Shown here in pieces: positions 52,592 to 61,418 of a DNA stretch of 64,000 bases. Both the position numbers and the translations under genes were made by a program. The notes beneath the pieces are model-generated. The model saw only the letters and a list, made by a program, of their open reading frames with translations. It made no database searches and had not been told where the DNA came from. Position 1 is the stretch's first letter, and each line of letters starts with the position of its first letter. Location of the stretch: assembly GCF_023155275.1 (NCBI RefSeq), contig NZ_JALMUV010000002.1:1-64000 (forward strand), in the 5' to 3' direction. Source of the DNA: Streptomyces rhizoryzae. GTDB taxonomy: Bacteria > Actinomycetota > Actinomycetes > Streptomycetales > Streptomycetaceae.

Positions 52592-54766
52592 ATGGCAACG
52601 ACGCAGAACCCGACCCGGCAGTACCCGTTCACCGCGGTCGTCGGCATGGCCGACATGCGGCTGGGGCTCCTGCTCAACGCGATCTCGCCGGCCATCGGCG
52701 GGGTGCTCGTCCGCGGGGAGAAGGGCACCGCGAAGTCGACGATGGTGCGCGGGCTGGCGGCGCTGATGCCGGCCGTGGACGTGGTCGCCGGGTGCCGGTT
52801 CTCCTGTGCGCCGGCGGCGCCCGACCCCGGCTGCCCCGACGGGCCGCACGGCGCGGCCGGTGCCGGGACGCGGCCGGCCCGGATGGTCGAGCTGCCGGTG
52901 GGCGCGTCCGAGGACCGGCTGGTCGGCGCGCTGGACATCGAACGGGCGCTGTCGGAGGGCGTGAAGGCGTTCGAGCCGGGCCTGCTGGCCGACGCGCACC
53001 GCGGGGTGCTCTACGTCGACGAGGTCAACCTGCTCCACGACCACCTGGTCGACCTCCTGCTGGACGCGGCCGCGATGGGCGCCTCCTACGTGGAGCGGGA
53101 GGGCGTCTCGGTGCGGCACGCGGCGCGGTTCCTGCTGGTGGGGACGATGAACCCGGAAGAGGGCGAGCTGCGGCCGCAGTTGCTGGACCGGTTCGGGCTG
53201 ACCGTGGAGGTCGCCGCGTCCCGGGACCCCGAGCAGCGGGTGGAGGTGGTCCGCCGCCGGCTGGCGTACGACGACGACCCGGCGGGCTTCGCGGCGCGCT
53301 GGGCCGGCGAGGAGCAGCAGCTGCGCGAACGGATCGCGCACGCCCGGGAGTTGCTGCCGTCGGTGGCGCTCGGCGACAGCGCGCTGCGGCAGATCGCGGC
53401 GGTCTGCGCGGCGTTCGAGGTGGACGGCATGCGGGCGGACATCGTGATGGCCCGCACGGCCGGTGCGCTGGCGGCGTGGGCCGGGCGGACCGAGGTGCGG
53501 CCGGCGGACGTCCGGCAGGCGGCGCTGCTGGCGCTGCCGCACCGGCGGCGGCGCAATCCGTTCGACGCGCCGGGGCTGGACGAGGACAAGCTCGACGAGG
53601 TGCTGGCGGAGACCGGCGGGGCGGACGGCGGCGACGAGCCGGAGCCGGACGGCCCGGACGGCGGGCCGGAGGGCGGCCCGGAGGGGCCCGGCGGCCCGGA
53701 CGGGCCCGACGGCGGCCCCGGCGGGCTGCCGCCGCAGGACGGCGCGGACCGGGAGCAGCCGGCGGACGCCCCGCGCCCGGAGGTGCCGCGGCAGCAGGAG
53801 CCGGAGCGGCCGGCGCGGGACGGGGAGTCCGGGCGGGAGCCGGCGGGTGAGCCCGCGGCGTCCGGGCCGGGCCCGGAGCAGGCCGCGGTCGGTGCCGCCG
53901 AGCCGTTCCGCACCCGGCGGCTGGACGTGCCGGGGCTGGGCGAGGGCGCGGACGGCCGGCGGTCCCGGGCGCGCACCGCGCACGGCCGGACGACCGGTGC
54001 GCGGCGGCCCCGGGGCGCCCTGGGGAAGCTGCACCTGGCGGCGACGGTGCAGGCCGCGGCGCCGCACCAGCGGTCCCGCGGACGGCGCGGCCCGGGCCTC
54101 GTGGTGCGCCGGGACGATCTGCGGGAGGCGGTGCGCGAGGGGCGCGAGGGCAATCTCGTGCTGTTCGTGGTGGACGCGTCCGGGTCGATGGCGGCGCGGA
54201 AGCGGATGAGCGCCGTGAAGGGGGCGGTGCTGTCGCTGCTGCTCGACGCCTACCAGCGGCGCGACAAGATCGGGATGGTCGCCTTCCGGGGGTCGGGGGC
54301 CGAGCTGGCGCTGCCGCCGACGTCGTCGGTGGAGGCGGGCGCGGCCCGGCTGGAGCGGCTGCCGACCGGTGGCCGGACGCCGCTGGCGGAGGGGCTGCTG
54401 CGGGCCCACGAGGTGCTGCGGGTGGAGCGGATGCGGGACCCGTCCCGGCGGCCGCTGCTGGTGGTGGTCACCGACGGGCGGGCCACCGGCGGCCCCGAAC
54501 CGCGCGTCCGGGCGCACCGGGCGGCGGGGCTGCTGGCCGCCGCGGGGACCGCGTCGGTGGTGGTGGACTGCGAGGCGGGGCCGGTGCGGCTGGGACTGGC
54601 CGGTGAGCTGGCCCGGGAGCTGCGCGGGACCGCCGTCACCCTCGACGAACTGCGCGCGGACAGCGTCTCCGCGCTCGTACGGACCGTACAGGGCAGGCCC
54701 GCGGCCGGCGGCAGCGCCGGGCGGGCCGCCCACCGACCGAGTCATCACAACAGGAAGGCCGCGTAA
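52592..54766 (+). CDS. ChlI-ChlD fusion, putative cobaltochelatase ATPase subunit
   Basis: 724-residue protein. The N-terminal AAA+ ChlI-type ATPase (20-330) has Walker A VRGEKGTAKSTMV, Walker B GVLYVDEVNLL and sensor LVGTMNPEEGELRPQLLDRFGL. A Pro/Gly/Asp/Glu linker (about 350-480) follows. The C-terminal VWA domain has the MIDAS motif VVDASGSMAARKRM. It energises cobalt insertion together with a CobN-type subunit. CobN is not next to it here. It is 53 bases after cobQ. Confidence 0.92.
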   Translation: MATTQNPTRQYPFTAVVGMADMRLGLLLNAISPAIGGVLVRGEKGTAKSTMVRGLAALMPAVDVVAGCRFSCAPAAPDPGCPDGPHGAAGAGTRPARMVELPVGASEDRLVGALDIERALSEGVKAFEPGLLADAHRGVLYVDEVNLLHDHLVDLLLDAAAMGASYVEREGVSVRHAARFLLVGTMNPEEGELRPQLLDRFGLTVEVAASRDPEQRVEVVRRRLAYDDDPAGFAARWAGEEQQLRERIAHARELLPSVALGDSALRQIAAVCAAFEVDGMRADIVMARTAGALAAWAGRTEVRPADVRQAALLALPHRRRRNPFDAPGLDEDKLDEVLAETGGADGGDEPEPDGPDGGPEGGPEGPGGPDGPDGGPGGLPPQDGADREQPADAPRPEVPRQQEPERPARDGESGREPAGEPAASGPGPEQAAVGAAEPFRTRRLDVPGLGEGADGRRSRARTAHGRTTGARRPRGALGKLHLAATVQAAAPHQRSRGRRGPGLVVRRDDLREAVREGREGNLVLFVVDASGSMAARKRMSAVKGAVLSLLLDAYQRRDKIGMVAFRGSGAELALPPTSSVEAGAARLERLPTGGRTPLAEGLLRAHEVLRVERMRDPSRRPLLVVVTDGRATGGPEPRVRAHRAAGLLAAAGTASVVVDCEAGPVRLGLAGELARELRGTAVTLDELRADSVSALVRTVQGRPAAGGSAGRAAHRPSHHNRKAA

Positions 54767-55365
54767 TGCCGCAGGGACAGCCGTCCGCCGTACCGGACGA
54801 CGGACTCACCACCCGCCAGCGCCGCAACCGCCCGCTGGTGCTGGTGCACACCGGCGAGGGCAAGGGCAAGTCGACCGCCGCCTTCGGACTGGCGCTGCGC
54901 GCCTGGAACCAGGGCTGGCCGGTCGGGGTGTTCCAGTTCGTCAAGTCGGCGAAGTGGAAGGTCGGCGAGGAGCGGGCGCTGAAGGTGCTGGGCGCCTCCG
55001 GGGAGGGCGGCACGGTCGCCTGGCACAAGATGGGCGAGGGCTGGTCCTGGGTGCAGCGCGACTCCCAGTTCAGCAACGAGGAGGCGGCCCGGGAGGGCTG
55101 GGAGCAGGTCAAGCGGGACCTGGCCGCCGAGACCTACAAGCTGCTGGTGCTGGACGAGTTCGCGTACCCGCTGAAGTGGGGCTGGGTGGACGCCGAGGAG
55201 GTCGTCGCGGTGCTGCGGGACCGCCCCGGGGCGCAGCACGTGGTCATCACCGGGCGGGGCGCGCCGCAGCCGCTGCTGGACTTCGCGGACCTGGTGACCG
55301 ACATGACGAAGGTCAAGCACCCCATGGACGCGGGCCAGAAGGGCCAGCGGGGCATCGAGTGGTGA
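54766..55365 (+). CDS. cobO: cob(I)yrinic acid a,c-diamide adenosyltransferase CobO
   Basis: 199-residue CobA/CobO-type enzyme that adds the adenosyl ligand to cobalt. P-loop VHTGEGKGKSTAAFGLALRA is followed by GVFQFVKSAKWKVGEE and LDEFAYPLKWGWV. Its ATG shares one base with the preceding stop (TAATG), showing tight coupling. Confidence 0.96.
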   Translation: MPQGQPSAVPDDGLTTRQRRNRPLVLVHTGEGKGKSTAAFGLALRAWNQGWPVGVFQFVKSAKWKVGEERALKVLGASGEGGTVAWHKMGEGWSWVQRDSQFSNEEAAREGWEQVKRDLAAETYKLLVLDEFAYPLKWGWVDAEEVVAVLRDRPGAQHVVITGRGAPQPLLDFADLVTDMTKVKHPMDAGQKGQRGIEW

Positions 55366-55381
55366 ACGGGAAGAACGCACG

Positions 55382-56776
55382 ATGAGCACGGGTGGGGTGC
55401 CCCGGCTGGTGATCGCCGCGCCGTCGTCCGGCGCGGGGAAGACCACGGTGGCGACCGGCCTGATGGCGGCGTTCGCCGAGGCCGGTCTGACGGTGTCGCC
55501 GCACAAGGTGGGGCCGGACTACATCGACCCCGGGTACCACGCGCTGGCCACCGGCCGGCCGGGCCGCAATCTGGACGCCTTCCTGTGCGGTCCGGAGCGG
55601 ATCGCGCCGCTGTTCCTGCACGGGGCGGCGGGCGCGGACCTGGCGCTGGTCGAGGGCGTGATGGGGCTGTTCGACGGGGCCTTCGGGCGCGGAGAGCTGG
55701 CGTCCACCGCGCAGGTGGCGAAGCTGCTGCGGGCGCCGGTGGTGCTGGTGGTGGACGCCTCCTCGCAGTCCCGGTCGGTGGCGGCGCTGGTGCACGGCTT
55801 CGCGTCGTGGGACCCGGAGGTGCGGCTGGCCGGGGTGATCCTCAACAAGGTCGGCTCGGACCGGCACGAGGAGCTGCTGCGGGACGCCATGGAGTCCTCC
55901 GGGGTGCCGGTGCTCGGGGCGCTGCGCCGTGCCGAGGCGGCCCGTACGCCGTCCCGGCACCTGGGCCTGGTGCCGGTCGCCGAACGCCGCGCCGAGGCGG
56001 TGGAGTCCGTACGGGCGCTGGCCGCGCGGGTGCGCGAGGGCTGCGATCTGACCGCGCTGCTGGCGCTGGCGCGCGGGGTGCCGGAGCTGCCGGACCGGCC
56101 GTGGGACCCGGCGGCCGCGGTGGCCCCGGCGGCCGCGGACGGCGGGCGGCCGGTGGTGGCAGTGGCCGGCGGGCCGGCGTTCACCTTCACGTACGCCGAG
56201 CACGCCGAGCTGCTGGCCGCGGCGGGCGCCGAGGTGGTGCCGTTCGATCCGCTGCGGGACGAGCGGCTGCCGGCCGGGACGCGGGGGCTGGTGATCGGCG
56301 GCGGCTTCCCGGAGGTGTACGCGCCGGAGCTGTCGGCGAACGCGCCGCTGCGGGCCGAGGTGGCCCGGCTGGCGGCCTCCGGGGCGCCGGTGGCCGCCGA
56401 GTGCGCCGGGCTGCTGTACCTCTCCCGTTCGCTGGACGGGCGGCCGATGTGCGGGGTGCTGCCCGCCGACGGCCGGATGACGGAGCGGCTGACGCTGGGC
56501 TACCGGGAGGCAGTGGCGCTGGCCGACAACGCGCTGGCGGCGGCCGGGACCCGGGTGCGCGGCCACGAATTCCACCGCACCGTGCTGGAGCCGGGCGCCG
56601 GCCCGTCCCTGGCGTGGGGGGTGACGCACCCCCGGCGGGCGGTGGAGGGCTTCGTCTCCGGCGGGGTGCACGCCTCGTACCTGCATCTGCACTGGGCGGC
56701 GGTCCCGTCCGCGGCGGCCCGGCTGGTGGCCGGCGCGGCCCGGCGGGCGGTGCCGGCGGCGGACGGTGCGCGGTGA
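55382..56776 (+). CDS. cobB: cobyrinate a,c-diamide synthase CobB
   Basis: 464-residue glutamine-dependent amidase. ATP-binding start VIAAPSSGAGKTTVATGLMAAF; KVGPDYIDPGYH; amidotransferase Cys in AAECAGLLYLS, and a late GHEFHRT His motif. It acts on cobyrinic acid before CobO and CobQ. 16 bases downstream of cobO. Confidence 0.95.
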   Translation: MSTGGVPRLVIAAPSSGAGKTTVATGLMAAFAEAGLTVSPHKVGPDYIDPGYHALATGRPGRNLDAFLCGPERIAPLFLHGAAGADLALVEGVMGLFDGAFGRGELASTAQVAKLLRAPVVLVVDASSQSRSVAALVHGFASWDPEVRLAGVILNKVGSDRHEELLRDAMESSGVPVLGALRRAEAARTPSRHLGLVPVAERRAEAVESVRALAARVREGCDLTALLALARGVPELPDRPWDPAAAVAPAAADGGRPVVAVAGGPAFTFTYAEHAELLAAAGAEVVPFDPLRDERLPAGTRGLVIGGGFPEVYAPELSANAPLRAEVARLAASGAPVAAECAGLLYLSRSLDGRPMCGVLPADGRMTERLTLGYREAVALADNALAAAGTRVRGHEFHRTVLEPGAGPSLAWGVTHPRRAVEGFVSGGVHASYLHLHWAAVPSAAARLVAGAARRAVPAADGAR

Positions 56777-56789
56777 GCCGGCCGGCCCG

Positions 56790-57356
56790 GTGAGGCCGGC
56801 GGCGGTGCTGGTCGCGGGGGTGGGGGCGCGCCGCGGGGTGCCGGCGGCCGAGGTGGTGGAACTGGTCGCGGCCGCGCTGGCGGCGGCGGGCCGGGCCCCG
56901 GAGGCGCTGGCCGGGCTGGCCACGGTCGCCGCGAAGGCCGGCGAGCCCGGACTGCGGGGCGCCGCGCGGCGGTTGGGGGTGCCGCTGTGGGCGTACCCGG
57001 CCGGTGCGCTGGCGGCCGTGCGGGTCCCGGCGCCGTCCGCCGCCGCCCGGGCCGCGGTGGGCACCCCGAGCGTCGCCGAGGCGGCCGCGCTGCTGGCGGC
57101 CGGGCCCGGCGCCCGCCTGGTGGCCGGGAAGCGGGTCTCCGCACCGGCCGGGCGGCCGGGCGCGGCGACATGTGCCCTGGCGGCCCCCGCGGACCGGGAC
57201 AGGTGGGGCGCCACGGCCCTTACCTCCGGTACGGCGGGCGCGCCCGGACTCCCCGCGGCGGGTGCCGCTATCGTCGTGCCCTCCCCCGGGCCCGCCGCGC
57301 TCCGGCGCGGCCCCGCGGCGGGCGGCGGAGGCCGGCGGCCCGGCCGCCGGCCGTGA
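56790..57356 (+). CDS. CobE/CbiG C-terminal-type cobalamin protein
   Basis: 188-residue protein. The CbiG-C/CobE core is present: LVAGVGARRGVPAAEVVELV, LATVAAKAGEPGLRGAARRLGVPLW, TPSVAEAAALLAAGPGARLVAGKR. The N-terminal and middle domains of full CbiG are missing. In CobE/CbiG this domain supports ring contraction/deacetaldehyde steps, but the exact job is unsettled. The start could also be GTG at 56766, overlapping cobB. Confidence 0.8.
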   Translation: MRPAAVLVAGVGARRGVPAAEVVELVAAALAAAGRAPEALAGLATVAAKAGEPGLRGAARRLGVPLWAYPAGALAAVRVPAPSAAARAAVGTPSVAEAAALLAAGPGARLVAGKRVSAPAGRPGAATCALAAPADRDRWGATALTSGTAGAPGLPAAGAAIVVPSPGPAALRRGPAAGGGGRRPGRRP

Positions 57357-57380
57357 CACCACCGTTCCTCAGGAGACATC

Positions 57381-58199
57381 GTGACCTCCCCTCCCGCACT
57401 GCTCATCGCCGGTCACGGCACCCGCCACGAAGGGGCCGCGGACGCGGTGCGCGCGCTGGTGCGCCGGCTCGCCGACCGGCACCCCGACGTGCCCGTCGCC
57501 GGCGGCTTCTTCGGCACCGCGCAGTCGCCGCTGCCGCTGGCCGGCGCGGTCGCCGAACTGGCCGCGCGGGGCGCGGACCGGCTGGTCGCGGTGGGGCTGC
57601 TGCTCGCGCCGACCGGGCCGATACCGCAGCCCCTGCCGGACGCGCTGGCCGCGGCGGCCGCGGCGCACCCGGGACTGACCGCGGTCTGCGCGCCCGAACC
57701 GGGCCCGGACCCGCGGCTGCTGGCGGTGCTGGAGCGGCGGCTGGACGAGGCGCTGGGCGGGGGTGCCCGGCGGCCCGGGGACCGGGCGCGGACCACCGTG
57801 CTGCTGACCGGCCGGGGTGCGGCCGACCCGTACGCGAACGCCGAAGTGGCCCGGGCGGCGCGGCTGTTGTGGGAGGGGCGTGGCTTCGCCGGGGTGGAGA
57901 CCGCGTTCGTGACGCTGGCGGCGCCGGACGTGCCGGCCGGGCTGGACCGGTGCCGGGTGCTGGCCGCCGCGGCACCCGGTGCGGCGGGGCCGGTCCGGAC
58001 GGTGGTGCTGCCGTACTTCTTCTTCGCCGGCGATCTGCTGGACCGGCTGCGGATGCAGGCCGAGGGCTGGGCGGCGGCGCACCCGGATGCCGAGGTGCTG
58101 GTCGCGGAGCCGGTCGGGGCGGCGCCGGAGCTGGCCGAGGTGGTCTGGGAGCGCTACCGGTCGGTGGCGGAGCCCGTGGCGGCCGGGGGGCGGGCGTGA
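57381..58199 (+). CDS. cbiX: sirohydrochlorin chelatase, CbiX type
   Basis: 272-residue chelatase of two CbiX-like halves. The metal His is in LIAGHGTRHEG; the second half has YFFFAGDLLDRLRMQ. It inserts cobalt (or iron) into sirohydrochlorin without ATP. GTG start with AGGAGA five bases upstream. Its presence next to ATP-dependent chelatase genes means both early- and late-insertion chelatases are encoded nearby. Confidence 0.9.
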   Translation: MTSPPALLIAGHGTRHEGAADAVRALVRRLADRHPDVPVAGGFFGTAQSPLPLAGAVAELAARGADRLVAVGLLLAPTGPIPQPLPDALAAAAAAHPGLTAVCAPEPGPDPRLLAVLERRLDEALGGGARRPGDRARTTVLLTGRGAADPYANAEVARAARLLWEGRGFAGVETAFVTLAAPDVPAGLDRCRVLAAAAPGAAGPVRTVVLPYFFFAGDLLDRLRMQAEGWAAAHPDAEVLVAEPVGAAPELAEVVWERYRSVAEPVAAGGRA

Positions 58200-59281
58200 G
58201 CGGGGCGGGCACGGTGTCGCGGGTGCCGGAGCCGGACCTGCGGCACCACGGGGACGCCGAGGTGCGCGACGCGGATCCGGCGGAGCTGACGGACCTGGCG
58301 GTCAACGTCCGGGCGGGGACGCCCCCGGCCTGGCTCAAGGCCGAGATCGCCGCGTCGCTGGACGGGCTCGCCGCGTATCCGGACGGCCGGGCGGCGCGCC
58401 GGGCGGTGGCCGTCCGGCACGGGCTGCCGGCCGGGCGGGTGCTGCTGACGGCGGGCGCGGCCGAGGCGTTCGTGCTGCTGGCGCGGGCGGTCCGGGCCCG
58501 GCGGCCGGTGGTGGTGCACCCGCAGTTCACCGAGCCGGAGGCGGCGCTGCGGGACGCCGGGTACGCGGTCGGGCGGGTGCTGCTGGACGCGCGGGACGGC
58601 TTCCGGCTGGATCCGGCGGCGGTGCCGGACGACGCGGATCTGGTGGTCGTCGGCAACCCCACCAACCCCACCTCGGTGCTGCATCCGTCGGGTGCGGTGG
58701 CGGCGCTGGCGCGGCCGGGCCGCACGCTGGTGGTGGACGAGGCGTTCATGGACGCGGTGCCCGGGGAACGGGAGTCGCTGGCCGGGCGGGCCGGTGAGCT
58801 GCCGGGGCTGGTGGTGCTGCGCAGCCTGACCAAGACGTGGGGGCTGGCCGGGCTGCGGATCGGCTATGTGCTGGCCGGGGAGGAGACGATCGCGGCGCTG
58901 GAGCGGGCGCAGCCGCTGTGGCCGGTCTCCAGTCCGGCGCTGGCCGCCGCACAGGCGTGCTGCACGCCGGCGGCGCTGGCCGAGGCGGCCGCCGCGGCGG
59001 AGGAGATCGCCGCCGACCGGGCCCACCTGCTGGCCCGGCTGGAGGCCCTCCCGCAGGTGGCGGTGGCCGGTCCGGCGGCGGGCCCGTTCGTGCTGGTGCG
59101 GCTGCCCGGGGCCGCGGCGGTGCGGTCCGGGCTGCGGGCCCGGGGCTTCGCGGTGCGCCGCGGCGACACCTTCCCCGGTCTGGGCCCGGACTGGCTCCGG
59201 CTGGCGGTGCGGGACCGGGCGACCACCGACCGGTTCGCGGCCGCCCTGGCGGAGGTGCTGGCCGGGGCGGGCACCCCCTAG
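58196..59281 (+). CDS. cobC: PLP-dependent cobalamin protein CobC (Rv2231c type)
   Basis: 361-residue fold-type I aminotransferase-like enzyme. VVVGNPTNPTSVLHPSG binds the cofactor; the PLP Lys is in LRSLTKTWGLAGLRIGY; VVDEAFMD supplies the Asp. Likely makes or handles the aminopropanol precursor (threonine-phosphate decarboxylase-like). GTG start shares GTGA with the cbiX stop. Last gene of the operon. Confidence 0.9.
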   Translation: MSGAGTVSRVPEPDLRHHGDAEVRDADPAELTDLAVNVRAGTPPAWLKAEIAASLDGLAAYPDGRAARRAVAVRHGLPAGRVLLTAGAAEAFVLLARAVRARRPVVVHPQFTEPEAALRDAGYAVGRVLLDARDGFRLDPAAVPDDADLVVVGNPTNPTSVLHPSGAVAALARPGRTLVVDEAFMDAVPGERESLAGRAGELPGLVVLRSLTKTWGLAGLRIGYVLAGEETIAALERAQPLWPVSSPALAAAQACCTPAALAEAAAAAEEIAADRAHLLARLEALPQVAVAGPAAGPFVLVRLPGAAAVRSGLRARGFAVRRGDTFPGLGPDWLRLAVRDRATTDRFAAALAEVLAGAGTP

Positions 59282-59290
59282 CCCGCGTGG

Positions 59291-59331
59291 GCCCGGGGTG
59301 TGCCGTGCGGTCCGCGCGGCACACCCCGGGC
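59291..59331. terminator. bidirectional terminator after the cobalamin operon
   Basis: A 15-base perfect inverted repeat (GCCCGGGGTGTGCCG and complement), 11-base loop, between cobC and the convergent surface protein gene. Confidence 0.85.
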
Positions 59332-59347
59332 CGGAGCGGTGGGACCG

Positions 59348-60340
59348 TCAGCCGCGTCCGCCGCCCGCGGCGTTGCGGCGGTGGCGGGCGTAGCCCAGGG
59401 CGCCGGCGCCGCCGGCGACCAGCAGGGCGGCGCCGCCCGCGAGGTACGGCGTGGCGGAGCTGCCGCCGGTCTCGGCGAGGTGCTGCTCGGTGGCCGGGCG
59501 GGGGCCGCCGCCGTGGTCGTTCACCTGGGTGCCGCCGGTCTGCCCGCCGGTGCCGGGCCGGTGCGACGGGGCGGGCGTGCCCGGCGCCGGGGTGCCGCCG
59601 TGCGGTGCGGTGCAGGTGGCCTGGACGAGCGTGACCTCGCCGTGCACCTCCGCGACGTTGAGCTTGAGCGGGTTGACCGAGACCCGGAGGCGGAGGGCGG
59701 TGGCGGCGGCGCTCGCGGCGCTGGTGCTGTGCTGCGAGAGGTCGAGCCGGACGTCGCCCACACCGGGGACCTTGACCTCGGTGGTGCCGCCCGCGCGCAG
59801 CGCGACGCGCCGGCCCAGCACCACCACGTCGCCGAGCACCTGGGCCTCGGCGTGCGGCCGCTGTCCTGGGGTGCACACGGCCCGGGCGGTGGCCTGCTGG
59901 ACGTGCGCCAGGGGCGTGCCCGGGAGGCCGGGCAGCCCGACCGTGGCCCGGACGAGGTTGGCGTAGCCCTCGGTGGTGTGCGCGTCGGCGGTGGCGCGGG
60001 CGGTGGCGGCGTCGGCGCGCAGCAGGCTGACCGGGCGACCGCCGTCGATGCCGTCCAGCCGGACGGTGAGCGCGGTCCGCTGCGCGGAGGCCGGGGCGTG
60101 GACCTCGTTGAGGACGGCCCGGACGGGGACGTCCAGGGTCTTGTCGAGCAGGCCGACGTCCAGGGCGGTGCGCAGCACCACCGCTCCCGAAGTGCCGTGC
60201 GGCCGGCCGTCGTTGCCGGTGGCGTACGCGGCGGGTGCGGCGGCGAGGGCGACGGCGGGACCGGCCGTCAGGACGGCGGCGGCCAGGGCGGCGCCGATCC
60301 GTCCGGTCATGCCGGTGGTGCCGGCGGAACTGGTGGACAC
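59348..60340 (-). CDS. secreted surface protein with LAETG sortase signal
   Basis: 330-residue exported protein. Signal peptide about 1-40 (RIGAALAAAVLTAGPAVALAAAPAAYA), then a folded region (50-255) with paired beta-strand patterns such as AQRTALTVRLDGIDGG and VKVPGVGDVRLDLSQHS. A Pro/Gly/Thr spacer follows, then LAETGG, a hydrophobic helix (TPYLAGGAALLVAGGAGALGY) and ARHRR tail. LAXTG is the motif of class E sortases in Streptomyces. S. coelicolor SCO1860 is such a protein, as I recall. The GTG at 60340 is preferred for its upstream GGGGG. Confidence 0.85.
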   Translation of the reverse strand: MSTSSAGTTGMTGRIGAALAAAVLTAGPAVALAAAPAAYATGNDGRPHGTSGAVVLRTALDVGLLDKTLDVPVRAVLNEVHAPASAQRTALTVRLDGIDGGRPVSLLRADAATARATADAHTTEGYANLVRATVGLPGLPGTPLAHVQQATARAVCTPGQRPHAEAQVLGDVVVLGRRVALRAGGTTEVKVPGVGDVRLDLSQHSTSAASAAATALRLRVSVNPLKLNVAEVHGEVTLVQATCTAPHGGTPAPGTPAPSHRPGTGGQTGGTQVNDHGGGPRPATEQHLAETGGSSATPYLAGGAALLVAGGAGALGYARHRRNAAGGGRG

Positions 60341-60578
60341 GTGTGTGGAACCCCCACGGATGAGATGGCGCCGCCGACCCGCGCCGATGGGGGACATCAC
60401 GCGGGCCGACGGCATCGACCCGCACATCGTGTCCGCACAACGGGTGAACGGGCAGCCACGCGAGGTGAGTTCACCCCAAAGGGTGGTTTCCGGGCCTTTA
60501 TTCGATTGATTCCGACTCGCGCGTCACAGGGTTCCTTTTCCGCCACACCTGCCGCCGGGCCCGGCCCCCGCCGGCCCC

Positions 60579-61325
60579 TCAGCGCATCAGCGCGCCGCCG
60601 TTGACGTCGTAGGTGGCGCCGGTGACGAACGACTCGGCGGAGGCCAGGAAGAGGGCGACCCGGACGACCTCCTCCGGGGTGGCGATCCGGCCCATCGGCA
60701 CCTGGGCGGTGAGCGCGGCCAGCGCCTCCGGGCCGACGGAGCGGACCATCGGCGTGTCGGTCATCGCGGGCGCGACCGCGTTCACCGTCACGCCGTACGC
60801 GGCGAGTTCGGCGGCGAAGACCCGGGTGAGCGCGATCAGCCCGGCCTTGCTGCTGCCGTAGGCGGCGCCGGTGGGGCGGGGCGTCTGGCCGGCCACCGAC
60901 GCCATGTTGACGATCCGTCCGAAGCCGCGCTCGCGCATCCCGGCGGCGACCGCGCGGGTCAGCAGGAAGACCGCCCGCAGGTTGATTGCGAAGACCTCGT
61001 CCCACTCCTCGGCGGTGATCTCCCACAGGGAACGGGCCAGGGGCCGGGCGGCGTTGTTGAACAGCACGTCGACCGGCCGCCAGGCGCTGACCTCGTCGTG
61101 CGCGGCGGCGATCGCGGCGGGGTCGGAGAGGTCGGCGCGCACCGGCCGGATCCGTGCGCCGCCGGGGTCGGCCCGCTCGGCCAGGGCGCGGTTGGCGGCC
61201 TCGTCGATGTCCAGCGCGGCGACGAAGGCGCCCTCGGCGAGGCAGGCGCGGACCAGGGCGGCGCCGATGCCGTGGGCGCTGCCGGTGACCAGGACGGTGC
61301 GGCCCGCGAGTCCGGTGTCGAGCAC
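60579..61325 (-). CDS. SDR family oxidoreductase
   Basis: 248-residue classic SDR. Cofactor motif TGSAHGIG, NNAARP, and catalytic MASVAGQTPRPTGAAYGSSKAGLIAL with Tyr and Lys in place. Ends SFVTGATYDVNGGALMR. Substrate unknown. It follows the amidohydrolase gene with a 93-base gap on the same strand, so they may share a pathway. Confidence 0.92.
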   Translation of the reverse strand: MLDTGLAGRTVLVTGSAHGIGAALVRACLAEGAFVAALDIDEAANRALAERADPGGARIRPVRADLSDPAAIAAAHDEVSAWRPVDVLFNNAARPLARSLWEITAEEWDEVFAINLRAVFLLTRAVAAGMRERGFGRIVNMASVAGQTPRPTGAAYGSSKAGLIALTRVFAAELAAYGVTVNAVAPAMTDTPMVRSVGPEALAALTAQVPMGRIATPEEVVRVALFLASAESFVTGATYDVNGGALMR

Positions 61326-61418
61326 GGTGGTTTCCCTTCGGGAGGCGGCCGGGACCGGGAGCCGCCGGGGTGCGGGGCCCGCGCCCCGGCGGCCCCCGCC
61401 CCCCGGCGGTGCGGAGGG

